A stretch of 64,000 nucleotides of DNA from Oligoflexia bacterium (GTDB lineage: Bacteria; Bdellovibrionota; UBA1018), in assembly GCA_023701205.1 (NCBI GenBank), contig JAMPXJ010000004.1, positions 124,001 to 188,000 on the forward strand. The letters are read 5' to 3'. The notes below the pieces were generated by a model. The model was given only the letters and a program-made list of their open reading frames with translations. It made no database searches and was not told the origin of the DNA. Shown piece after piece: positions 27,482 to 36,046 of this stretch. How positions within the stretch are numbered: the stretch's first letter is position 1; each line of letters starts with the position of its first letter. A program made the position numbers and the translations under genes.

Positions 27482-27572
27482 CAAGCCTCTTACGGGCATC
27501 CTGCCCGCGAGTGGGAGCCTTGCGGGCTCCGGCACTGAGTGTTGGCCCCAGCATCCTGCTGGCTGGCTCCGG
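27482..27572 (-). promoter_or_regulatory. Structured 91-nt 5' leader with two AGGAT-loop hairpins
   Basis: Predicted leader of the TPR/activator mRNA. In transcript order it holds hairpin B (27562-27548, stem CCAGC/GCTGG, loop AGGAT), hairpin C (27530-27514, stem GGAGCC/GGCTCC, loop CGCAA) and hairpin A (27507-27493, stem CGGGC/GCCCG, loop AGGAT). Hairpin A ends one base before the AAGAGG ribosome binding site. GGA exposed in a loop next to the ribosome binding site is the typical CsrA/RsmA target. Confidence 0.6.
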
Positions 27573-27583
27573 AAGGTACTGAA

Positions 27584-27598
27584 GCAAATCAAATGCCA
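27584..27598 (-). promoter_or_regulatory. Sigma-54 (-24/-12) promoter
   Basis: On the minus strand TGGCAT, five bases, TTGCT: the GG and GC are 10 bases apart, exactly as required for sigma-54. The predicted start is near 27572, giving a 91-nt leader before ATG 27481. The gene product downstream includes a sigma-54 activator, so autoregulation is possible. Confidence 0.75.
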
Positions 27599-27789
27599 GG
27601 CGGCGCGCGCTGCCGGCTCGTTTCTGCCGATGGGACGAAAGCTCCGTTCGGACTGGGTAATTCCACGGCGGAACCTGCCCGGCAGAATCCATCCACGGGC
27701 AAAGTTCGCCACGAAATTTTGACCCTCCGTCAGGAACCACCACAGTTTTCGTTATTCCTTTGACGAAGCTTGCTTTAGATTAGGTTCAG

Positions 27790-28365
27790 ATGCCGCCTCG
27801 TATCCGATGCATTCCGCTCACGTTCGCGCTCGGCGCCACCCTGCTCCTGCAGGGCTGCGCGCTGCTCATCGGGAACATCAAGCCCGTCGAAGAGAAGTCG
27901 CGCTCCTATGGCGTCATGGATCTGGCGCAGGCCAAGCCCGGCGAATGGAAGCGCCTCTCCCCCGAGAAGGTCGCGCCCGAAACGAGCTCGACGGAGATCT
28001 CCGACGTGGCCTACCAATCGAAGGCGACCTCCGCGATCATCTCGCTGAACTCCGCGTGCCGCCCGGGCGGCCCCGACAGCCAAGCGGACCGGCGCGATCT
28101 TCAGACGCTGACGAATCTCCTTTTCCTGGGAATTTCGGACGTAACCCAGCGCGTCGAATCGGGTATCGAGCTCCAGGGCTCGATCCCGGCGCTGCAGACG
28201 ATCCTCCAGGGCAGGATCAACGGCGAGGAGATGAAGCTCCGGACCGTGGTGTTCCGCAAGGACTCCTGCGTGTTCGACCTTGTTTACATGTCCCGTCCGA
28301 GGAATTTCGAGCAGCACGACGGGGACTTCTCCCATTTCATTGCTTCTCTCAGGGTCAAAGAGTAG
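27790..28365 (+). CDS. Lipoprotein heading the Mla-type operon
   Basis: 191 residues with a lipoprotein signal whose lipobox LLQGC places the lipidated cysteine at about C23. The mature region is soluble, ending HFIASLRVKE; no named domain is recognised. It lies 37 bases upstream of the MlaE-like permease and is most likely the envelope-side partner of the transporter, in the place that MlaA or a substrate shuttle takes elsewhere, although it resembles neither. Confidence 0.7.
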   Translation: MPPRIRCIPLTFALGATLLLQGCALLIGNIKPVEEKSRSYGVMDLAQAKPGEWKRLSPEKVAPETSSTEISDVAYQSKATSAIISLNSACRPGGPDSQADRRDLQTLTNLLFLGISDVTQRVESGIELQGSIPALQTILQGRINGEEMKLRTVVFRKDSCVFDLVYMSRPRNFEQHDGDFSHFIASLRVKE

Positions 28366-28402
28366 CCTTGGGTAAGGCGGGCCCCGCCCGCTACTCGCGA
28401 CC

Positions 28403-29206
28403 ATGACAGAACTGGTGACTCCCTATTTTCAGCGTCTGGGACACAAGATCCTGGACCAGGTCCGTTTTGCCGGCGGCTTCGCCGTGCTTTGCGGGCAGAT
28501 GGCGCGCGAGCTCGTCACGCCGCCTTTCTACTTCCGCCTCGTGGTCGAGCAGGTCTTCTTCATCGGAACCCAATCCTTCCTGCTCGTCGCCGTGACGGCG
28601 CTCGCGACGGGCTCGGTGATGGCGCTCCAGTTCGGCAACGGGCTCGCTCGCTTCGGCGGGACGCTCTACGTCCCCAAGGTCGTGGCCCTCACGATCGCGC
28701 GCGAAATGGGCCCTGTCTTCACCAGCCTGCTCGTGGCCGGCCGGATCGGTTCCGGAATCGCCGCCGAGGTCGCGTCCATGAAGGTGACCCAGCAGATCGA
28801 CGCCATGCGGGCGCTCGGAACGAGCCCCATCAAGCGGATCGTGACCCCGCGCGTGCTGGCGAGCCTCATTGCGCTGCCGATCCTCACGCTTTTCGCCGAC
28901 TACATCGGCCTGTTCGGCGCGCTTCTGGTCGGAAAAACCGAGCTCAACATCAACACCGAGTACTTCATCTCCAAGGCCGTCGAGACGCTCCGGATGTACG
29001 ACCTGCTCACCGGGATGGCGAAGACGATCGTCTTCGCCTTCTTCATCTCGGTCACGGCCTGCTGGCGCGGGCTGAACACCGAAGGCGGCACCCAGGGCGT
29101 GGGCAACTCCACGACGTGGGTCGTGGTGACCTCGAGCATCTTCATCATGGTCAGCGACTTCTTCCTGACCAAGCTCTTCATCGTGACGGTCTATCCCAGG
29201 TACTGA
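28403..29206 (+). CDS. mlaE: MlaE-family ABC transporter permease
   Basis: 267 residues with five to six membrane spans. The MlaE signature is clear: LAREMGPVFTSLLVAGRIGSG-type core (IAREMGPVFTSLLVAGRIGS), then AEVASMKVTQQIDAMRALG. It forms the inner-membrane channel that moves phospholipids between the inner and outer membranes. It is followed after four bases by the ATPase gene. Confidence 0.9.
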   Translation: MTELVTPYFQRLGHKILDQVRFAGGFAVLCGQMARELVTPPFYFRLVVEQVFFIGTQSFLLVAVTALATGSVMALQFGNGLARFGGTLYVPKVVALTIAREMGPVFTSLLVAGRIGSGIAAEVASMKVTQQIDAMRALGTSPIKRIVTPRVLASLIALPILTLFADYIGLFGALLVGKTELNINTEYFISKAVETLRMYDLLTGMAKTIVFAFFISVTACWRGLNTEGGTQGVGNSTTWVVVTSSIFIMVSDFFLTKLFIVTVYPRY

Positions 29207-29210
29207 GAAG

Positions 29211-29948
29211 ATGAAAACGGTGCTGGAGCTCAAGGACATCCAGAAACGCTTCGGCGAGAAGATCGTCCACCGCGGAGTCACGTTCGATCTCCGTGAGGGC
29301 GAGATCCTGGGCCTCTGGGGTGGCTCGGGTACGGGCAAGAGCGTCATCCTCCGCTCGATCATCGGCCTGGAAAAGCCCGACTCGGGCCAGATCCTCTTCG
29401 AAGGCCGGGACATCACCGGCCTCAACGAGCGGCAGCTCATCGACGTCCGCACGAAGATCGGCTACGTCTTCCAGAACGGGGCGCTCTTCGACTCGCTGAC
29501 CGTCGAGGAAAATCTCTCCTATCCGCTGCGCGAGCACACCAACCTCAGCGCCGACCAGATCCGCGAGCGCGTCAACCGCATGCTCGAGCTGATCGATATG
29601 CGCGGCGCCAATCATCTTTATCCGTCCGAGCTTTCCGGCGGGATGCAGAAGCGCGCCGGAATGGCCCGCGCCACGATCCTCGAGCCGCGCATCATCCTCT
29701 TTGACGAGCCCACGGCAGGCCTCGACCCCGTCAACACCAAGCGTCTCCTCGAGAACATCCACAAGCTCAAAGCCAAGAACATCACCGGGATCTTCGTGAC
29801 CCACGACATCCCGGCCGCCTTCGAGATCGCCGACCGCATCGCGATCCTCAGCAACGGGCGCATCCACCTCATCGACACGATCGAGAACATCAAGAATTCG
29901 CAGGACCCCCTCGTGCTCTCCTTCATCAGCGGTATGGTGGAAGCATGA
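29211..29948 (+). CDS. mlaF: MlaF-family ABC transporter ATPase
   Basis: 245 residues, a complete ABC ATPase: Walker A GGSGTGKS at 37-44, Q-loop in GYVFQNGALF, signature LSGGMQKR, Walker B IILFDEPTAGLD, and the switch histidine in FVTHD. It powers the MlaE permease. The LSGGMQKRAGMARA form is typical of the Mla/Ttg2 branch. It is separated by 16 bases from the MCE-protein gene. Confidence 0.92.
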   Translation: MKTVLELKDIQKRFGEKIVHRGVTFDLREGEILGLWGGSGTGKSVILRSIIGLEKPDSGQILFEGRDITGLNERQLIDVRTKIGYVFQNGALFDSLTVEENLSYPLREHTNLSADQIRERVNRMLELIDMRGANHLYPSELSGGMQKRAGMARATILEPRIILFDEPTAGLDPVNTKRLLENIHKLKAKNITGIFVTHDIPAAFEIADRIAILSNGRIHLIDTIENIKNSQDPLVLSFISGMVEA

Positions 29949-29964
29949 AACCCGGAGAACGGAT

Positions 29965-30783
29965 ATGAACAAGCAGCTCGAAATGGAAGTCAAAGTCGGC
30001 TTTTTCGTCGCCATCGGCATCGGGTTGGTGATGCTGGCGATCCTGGTCCTGGGCAGCACGGAGAACCTGCTCACGCGCAAAACCGATTATCACTCCCACT
30101 TCCCCAACGTCGACGGCCTGATCGAGGGCGCGAAGGTCGTGCTTGGCGGCATCCAGGTGGGCACGGTCAAGAAAATCAGCTTCGACATGGAGAAGCGCGA
30201 CATCCGCGTCGACTTCGCCGTGAGCCGCGACTCCGCCGCGTGGATCCGCGCCGACTCGTCGGTCGAGATCGCCACCCAGGGGGTGCTGGGCGACAAGTAC
30301 GTCGCCGTCCTGCCCGGCAACGTCAGCTCCCCGATCCTGGCCGCCGGCGGCGAGATCCCCAACCGGCCGAGCAAGGGCATCGCGCAGTTCCTCACCAAGG
30401 GCGACCAGCTCATGGTCAACATCGACAGCCTCGTGACCACGCTCGATCGCGTCTTCAAGAACTTCGAGACCGGCGGTCGGAGCGACATTTTCTTCCAGGG
30501 CCTTTCCTCCACCGCGCGCAACCTCTCGCAGGCCTCCGACAAGCTCAACCGCGAGCTCGACGAACTCCGGCTCAAGAAGATCAGCCGCAATCTCGAAGGA
30601 ATCCTCGAGAAGATCAACAACGGGCAGGGCACCCTGGGCGCGCTGGTCAACGACCCCGGGCTCTACGACGACGCCAAGAAGCTCGTCGGCGAGGCCAACC
30701 GCAACCGCGTGCTGCGCAACCTCGTGCGGCAGTCGATCCGGGACGCCAAGGAGCCCGAGAAGGAATCGCAGGAGCGCCGCTGA
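29965..30783 (+). CDS. mlaD: MlaD-family MCE domain protein
   Basis: 272 residues with one N-terminal membrane span (about 11-32) and one MCE domain (about 38-115, GLIEGAKVVLGGIQVGTVKK and a GVLGDKYVAVLPG strand). The C-terminal 130 residues are helical. MCE rings form the periplasmic lipid conduit on top of MlaE. No MlaB (STAS) or MlaC gene follows in this window, so the system is minimal or has parts elsewhere. Confidence 0.9.
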   Translation: MNKQLEMEVKVGFFVAIGIGLVMLAILVLGSTENLLTRKTDYHSHFPNVDGLIEGAKVVLGGIQVGTVKKISFDMEKRDIRVDFAVSRDSAAWIRADSSVEIATQGVLGDKYVAVLPGNVSSPILAAGGEIPNRPSKGIAQFLTKGDQLMVNIDSLVTTLDRVFKNFETGGRSDIFFQGLSSTARNLSQASDKLNRELDELRLKKISRNLEGILEKINNGQGTLGALVNDPGLYDDAKKLVGEANRNRVLRNLVRQSIRDAKEPEKESQERR

Positions 30784-30869
30784 GCTCGGAGCTTTTCAAG
30801 TCAATGGCCGGTGAGGCCTCCCACCGGTGCGGACTGCCCGCTAGCGGCAGGCTGCGCTCCCGACGGGTG

Positions 30870-31322
30870 CTAGCCCGCCCCGTGTTCCGCCATTCCGCGC
30901 CTGCCCAGGAACATCTTCGCGTGAGGCACCATGCTGCCGATCATCACGACATCCCCCCAAAGCTCCGCTCGATCGCGCGCCTGTCCCTGGTCGGCCTGGC
31001 GCCTGAGGTCGATCAGCGCGCCGACCGGGAGCTCGCCTTGCTTCACGCGGCCCGCGACTTCGCCGAGCGTCCGCTCGCGATCGTCGGAGCTCTTTGAGCG
31101 CATTCCGAACATGAGACCCATGTCATAGCCCATCTTCGCGAGCAGGCCCACGCCGACCACTGCATTGATCGCGGGTCCCACGGTCGGGAGCCCCTGCGCC
31201 AGGACCAGCGCGCCCCCGGCATAGGCGCCGCCAACGGCACCGGGAGCGAGTGCTGCGTTCCAGGTATCCCGGATCGCCTTCTCCCCTCCCTGGCTCACCT
31301 GCCGGGACAGCTCGCAAAGCAT
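30870..31322 (-). CDS. Hypothetical protein, probably 5'-truncated
   Basis: 150 residues from ATG 31322, but no ribosome binding site is visible there, and the same frame stays open upstream to a stop near 31400 (AEYGVHVPAYFGSDAKGSR). A glycine/alanine-rich hydrophobic stretch (about 25-75) could form one or two membrane helices. It looks like the C-terminal part of a once longer gene. No family is recognised. It follows another minus-strand secreted gene of similar style. Confidence 0.45.
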   Translation of the reverse strand: MLCELSRQVSQGGEKAIRDTWNAALAPGAVGGAYAGGALVLAQGLPTVGPAINAVVGVGLLAKMGYDMGLMFGMRSKSSDDRERTLGEVAGRVKQGELPVGALIDLRRQADQGQARDRAELWGDVVMIGSMVPHAKMFLGRRGMAEHGAG

Positions 31323-31372
31323 GCGGGAGCCCTTGGCGTCCGACCCAAAATACGCGGGTACATGAACCCCAT

Positions 31373-31394
31373 ATTCGGCAACATGTTGCCGAAT
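31373..31394. repeat. 22-bp perfect palindrome
   Basis: ATTCGGCAACA followed directly by TGTTGCCGAAT, with no loop. It lies exactly where the truncated gene's frame begins, between two decayed minus-strand genes. It may be an operator, a recombination site or the mark of a rearrangement. Confidence 0.6.
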
Positions 31395-31435
31395 TTCTTA
31401 ACTACTTGATTTTTAAATTACTTTTAAAGTCTTTC

Positions 31436-31948
31436 TCATTGCGCTCGATCGCCCGACAGAGCCTCGACACCCTGCGAGCCGGAATTCGCGTACTCCTGAA
31501 ACTCCTTACTGACTCTCTGGGAGACCTGGGCGGCCTGATCGATCGCATCGGCGAGCGCGGTTCGGGTGGCGCTGTCGAAGAATTTCTCATCTAAGATCAT
31601 GATTCCATCACCGATCGAATAGCCCGTCATAAAGGCCCCCGTAAGCGCGGCTGCGGCGCCACTGGAAATCATGAGGATGGTGCGACTTGCGAAGCCAGCC
31701 CTGGCCGGAATCCGGAGAAGCTTCCCCAGAGCCTTGCTTACCTCTGAGAAATTCTTGCCATCGCCGGCGAAGCTTGAGGCCTGCCCGACAATCTTGTTCC
31801 CCATGTATGCCGGCGCAACGCCGCTGATCGCTCCACTGACAGCACGCAGCGCATCGTCCTCTGTCTTCGAAGAATCTTGCGTATCCGCCACCGCAGGTAA
31901 GGCGGAAAAAATCACGACGAGTGCCGCCGGCAATGAAATCCACCTCAT
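31436..31948 (-). CDS. Secreted hypothetical protein
   Basis: 170 residues from ATG 31948, chosen for the AAGGGAAGG site and a signal peptide (about 1-21, ending AVADT). The mature part has a glycine-rich hydrophobic hairpin (ISSGAAAALTGAFMTGYSIGD) that may insert in a membrane. The ORF ends ALSGDRAQ; a one-base shift at about 31460 would instead give a lysine-rich tail ending SNLKIK at 31402, which hints at a frameshift. Function unknown. Confidence 0.55.
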   Translation of the reverse strand: MRWISLPAALVVIFSALPAVADTQDSSKTEDDALRAVSGAISGVAPAYMGNKIVGQASSFAGDGKNFSEVSKALGKLLRIPARAGFASRTILMISSGAAAALTGAFMTGYSIGDGIMILDEKFFDSATRTALADAIDQAAQVSQRVSKEFQEYANSGSQGVEALSGDRAQ

Positions 31949-32021
31949 GACCTTCCCTTTCTGAAAAAACCTACTCAACGACGAGGCCTCCTCCCGCACG
32001 CGCCCGGCCCTCCCCCCGAAA

Positions 32022-32051
32022 TAAAAAGGGCGCCAAATCCATTTGGCGCCC
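32022..32051 (-). terminator. Rho-independent terminator of the second sigma-54 activator gene
   Basis: On the minus strand, GGGCGCCAAA and TTTGGCGCCC pair around a four-base loop (TGGA) and are followed by TTTTTATTT. It lies 34 bases after the activator stop. Confidence 0.85.
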
Positions 32052-32084
32052 CCCTACTTCAGGAATCTTCAGCTAGAGAAAAAA

Positions 32085-33143
<1,059 letters not shown>

Positions 33144-33176
33144 CAATGCTCCCCCCTTAAACTCTTCCTGAGTCCC

Positions 33177-33202
33177 GGCCGATCATCGGCCCCGATTTTT
33201 TT
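33177..33202 (+). terminator. Terminator-like hairpin with T-tract
   Basis: GGCCGATCATCGGCC followed by CCGATTTTTTT on the plus strand. No plus-strand gene reads into it, so it may stop antisense transcription into the activator gene, or be part of that gene's leader. Confidence 0.4.
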
Positions 33203-33280
33203 CACCCGTTTCACCCCCGGAATTCGTTTTTCCCGGAAGCGCGTGGAGAAGAAATTTCCTATCTGCTCTCCACATAAAAA

Positions 33281-33309
33281 AGGCTAAGCAAGTTTTGCCG
33301 GGCTGTCAA
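33281..33309 (-). promoter_or_regulatory. Sigma-70-like promoter for the activator at 32085
   Basis: Minus-strand TTGACA (33304-33309) and TAGCCT (33281-33286) are separated by 17 bases. The predicted start near 33274 gives a leader of about 130 bases that includes the hairpin at 33177. Confidence 0.45.
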
Positions 33310-33468
33310 AAATTTTTCTTCCGCCGCCGTCTTTCTGGAAGGCTTCCAAGCCCACGGTCTGGCCAAAGACTTGCTCTTTGAGAGGGTGGCGGCCGTCCAT
33401 CTCCGGACCCTCTGCTGTAAATCCCGTGCAAGTTCCCCGCGTTGGGACAGGAGCACCCGAGTAGCCCC

Positions 33469-34281
33469 ATGGAAAAGCTGAATTACCCCCGATCATTGGC
33501 CAGTCTCCTGTTCATTGCCTTGACACTCACCGCGGCCTGCGGAGCCGTTACGAACGACTACTCCCGGAAGCGTCTGCGCGGCGACAAGGGGGTTTATCAG
33601 CCGGGGATGAGAGTGGGCTTTTCGGCCGGGGAACTGCTGCGGACCTCCCATTTCGACCGGGTGGTCGTTGAAATCCAGTCCGTCCGGGGCTTCGCGCCCT
33701 CGCAGGAAGCGGTGAACTTGACTCAACGCTTTCTCGAGCGCCACCTGAAGCGCTCGCCCGGCCAGATCCAGATCCACGCTTCGGACTCGATCCCCGTGGC
33801 CTCTCTCGGCGGAAAAACGCGCTTCACGCTCAGCGACGTGCGTTTCATCGAATCGCGCTACCGGCGCCGATACACCCAGAAGGGAACGCTGACGATCTAT
33901 CTGCTCTTCCTCAACGGCAGCTCCGCCGACGATCACGGTGAGTTCAAGATGCTGGGGCAGGCGCACAGCAACACCTCGATCGTCATTTACGAGAACACGA
34001 TCCTCGAGAAAGTCGCCGAGAACCCGAACGCCTCCCGTCCCGTCGCCGAAGCCACGATCATTGCCCACGAGCTTGGCCACGTCCTGGGCCTGGTCAACAT
34101 CGATCGGCGATCCGGCACGGGTCACGAAGATCCGCTGCATGCCAACCACTGCGATGACCCGCGCTGCCTGATGCACTTCACGGCCGAAAACACGCTTTTC
34201 GTCTCGCCCACCGGCGCGGTACCGGAGCTGACCGAGAGCTGCCTCCGGGAGCTCGAGGAGCTGCGCTCACTCGAGCAGTAA
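33469..34281 (+). CDS. Metzincin-like lipoprotein with asparagine at the third zinc position
   Basis: 270 residues from ATG 33469; the upstream TTG at 33442 lacks signal features. The lipobox TAAC gives a lipidated C24. The zinc motif H200-E201-L-G-H204-V-L-G207-L-V-N210 has asparagine where metzincins have histidine or aspartate. C228 and C233 frame a Met-turn-like CLM (M235), as in archaemetzincin-style proteins. It is probably an envelope-anchored peptidase or a pseudo-peptidase. It converges with a small membrane protein gene, overlapping by 15 bases. Confidence 0.75.
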   Translation: MEKLNYPRSLASLLFIALTLTAACGAVTNDYSRKRLRGDKGVYQPGMRVGFSAGELLRTSHFDRVVVEIQSVRGFAPSQEAVNLTQRFLERHLKRSPGQIQIHASDSIPVASLGGKTRFTLSDVRFIESRYRRRYTQKGTLTIYLLFLNGSSADDHGEFKMLGQAHSNTSIVIYENTILEKVAENPNASRPVAEATIIAHELGHVLGLVNIDRRSGTGHEDPLHANHCDDPRCLMHFTAENTLFVSPTGAVPELTESCLRELEELRSLEQ

Positions 34282-34488
34282 GGCGCGCACCCAGCGATCC
34301 GAGTGCAGGTCGCCGCGATAGACGATCCAGAGCACCGCGCCCACGACCAGGCCCACGGAAACCATCGCCGCGGGAAACCGCAATGGGCTACGCCGCCGCC
34401 AGAAAAAGACCGTCAGCTGACCGAAGACCAGCGCCATCGGCACCGCCCACCACGGAAACGTCCTGGCAAGCAGGAAGACGAAATGCAT
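34267..34488 (-). CDS. Small two-span membrane protein
   Basis: 73 residues with two hydrophobic segments, about 5-28 and 40-58, separated by a basic WRRRSPLR loop. No family is recognised. It follows metK by six bases on the same strand and is probably cotranscribed. Its 3' end overlaps the convergent lipoprotein gene. Confidence 0.55.
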   Translation of the reverse strand: MHFVFLLARTFPWWAVPMALVFGQLTVFFWRRRSPLRFPAAMVSVGLVVGAVLWIVYRGDLHSDRWVRALLLE

Positions 34489-34494
34489 GCGGCG

Positions 34495-35661
34495 TTACTT
34501 CAGGCTGCGCAGCGCCGACACCTGGTCGGTGCGCTCCCAGGTGAACTCCGGCTCGGCGCGGCCAAAATGGCCGTAAGCCGCCGTCTTGGAATAGATCGGG
34601 CGCAGGAGATTCAACGACTCGATGATGCCCGCCGGACGCAGATGGAAGATCTCGCGCGCGGCCGCTTCGAGCTTGCGGGACTCGATCTTCTCGGTTCCGA
34701 AGCCGTTGACCATGACACTCACCGGCTCCGCCACGCCGATCGCGTAGGCCAGCTGGACGAGGCAGCGATCCACGAGACCCGCGGCCACCAGATTCTTGGC
34801 GACGTAACGACCCATGTAGCAGGCGGAGCGGTCGACCTTCGAGGGATCTTTCCCCGAGAAAGCGCCACCGCCGTGAGCGCCATGCCCGCCGTAGGTGTCC
34901 ACGATGATCTTACGGCCGGTGAGACCGCAATCGCCCATCGGGCCGCCGACCACGAAACGTCCGGTCGGATTGATGTAAAACTTCGTCTTGCCGTCGAGAT
35001 AGTGCGCCGGAATGACTTTCTTGACGACTTCCTCGATGATCCCTTCCTGAATCTGCTTGTGAGTCACATTCTCGTCATGCTGCGAGCTCACGACGACGGC
35101 GTCCACGCGCTTCGGAAGGCCGTTCTCGTATTCCACCGTGACCTGCGTCTTGCCGTCCGGGCGGAGGAAGCCGAGCGTACCGTTCTTGCGGACCTCGCTC
35201 AGCCGCAGCGCCAGCTTGTGGGAGAGGTCGATCGTGAGCGGCATGAACTGCTCGGACTCGCGTACGGCGTAGCCGAACATGATGCCCTGGTCACCCGCGC
35301 CCTGTTCCTTGGTGTTGTGCATTCCCTGGCCGACCGTCACGCCCTGGGAAATATCCGGAGACTGACGATCCAAGGTCACCACCACGCCGCAGGTCTTGTA
35401 ATCGAAGCCCTTCTCCGACGAGTCGTACCCGATCTTCTTGACGGTCTGACGCGCGATATCCGCATAGTCGATGCGGGCATTCGTGGTCACTTCGCCGGCC
35501 ACGACGATGAGGCCCGTGGTGACCAGAGTTTCACAGGCCACCCGTGACTTTGGATCCTGGGCCAGCAACGCATCAAGAACCGCGTCGGAGACCTGATCCG
35601 CGATCTTGTCCGGATGACCTTCGGTGACGGACTCCGACGTGAACAGGTAGTTACCTTGCAT
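34495..35661 (-). CDS. metK: S-adenosylmethionine synthetase
   Basis: 388 residues, normal length. Family signatures are all present: [20 protein letters not shown] near the N-terminus, [10 protein letters not shown] in the middle, and the P-loop-like [16 protein letters not shown]. It makes SAM from methionine and ATP. No SAM riboswitch is visible upstream; a small basic-protein gene precedes it by 12 bases and shares the transcript. Confidence 0.97.
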   Translation of the reverse strand: MQGNYLFTSESVTEGHPDKIADQVSDAVLDALLAQDPKSRVACETLVTTGLIVVAGEVTTNARIDYADIARQTVKKIGYDSSEKGFDYKTCGVVVTLDRQSPDISQGVTVGQGMHNTKEQGAGDQGIMFGYAVRESEQFMPLTIDLSHKLALRLSEVRKNGTLGFLRPDGKTQVTVEYENGLPKRVDAVVVSSQHDENVTHKQIQEGIIEEVVKKVIPAHYLDGKTKFYINPTGRFVVGGPMGDCGLTGRKIIVDTYGGHGAHGGGAFSGKDPSKVDRSACYMGRYVAKNLVAAGLVDRCLVQLAYAIGVAEPVSVMVNGFGTEKIESRKLEAAAREIFHLRPAGIIESLNLLRPIYSKTAAYGHFGRAEPEFTWERTDQVSALRSLK

Positions 35662-35673
35662 GAAATCTCCCTA

Positions 35674-35799
35674 TTACTCGATATGGATCGGGAATTTCGG
35701 GGTCGTTCCTTTGTTCTGCTCCGCGCGCTTGCGGGCTTTCCCTTTGCGGGCTTTGCGGATCTTGCGAGCGATCTTGGTCTTCATCCTGCGTGACGGCAT
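35674..35799 (-). CDS. 41-residue highly basic protein before metK
   Basis: MPSRRMKTKIARKIRKARKG begins a product with about 40% lysine and arginine and an end PKFPIHIE. GGGAG lies nine bases before the ATG at 35799. The size and charge suggest a ribosome- or nucleic-acid-associated protein, comparable in style to small ribosomal accessory proteins, but I cannot place it in a family. It is cotranscribed with metK. Confidence 0.6.
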   Translation of the reverse strand: MPSRRMKTKIARKIRKARKGKARKRAEQNKGTTPKFPIHIE

Positions 35800-36046
35800 T
35801 GAAAAATCTCCCAGTAAAACATGAAGAAAAACGGCAAATAACCCGGAGTTTGCTTGATATCCTGCAACTTTCGGCAACTTCCGGGCGCCACGGGCGCTAG
35901 CGCCGAGCGGGAAGAGCTGAGAAATTTACGGGCAACCTGCGGATTTGCCTAGGTTTAAGACCAACCTTGTAGCCCTGACCGAAAGGCTTGTCAATTCCGT
36001 TTCACGTCCTCGCCCGGCTGGCGCTGATCTTGCCCCACCGCCGGTC

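Noticed and set aside
27482..27572. c-di-GMP riboswitch in the TPR/activator leader
   Set aside because: Lacks the conserved GEMM core sequences; three simple hairpins only.
33281..33300. CGGCA...TTGC as a sigma-54 promoter for the second activator
   Set aside because: GG and GC are only eight bases apart.
35840..35880. AGGAT upstream of the metK operon as another CsrA-type hairpin
   Set aside because: No stem forms around it.
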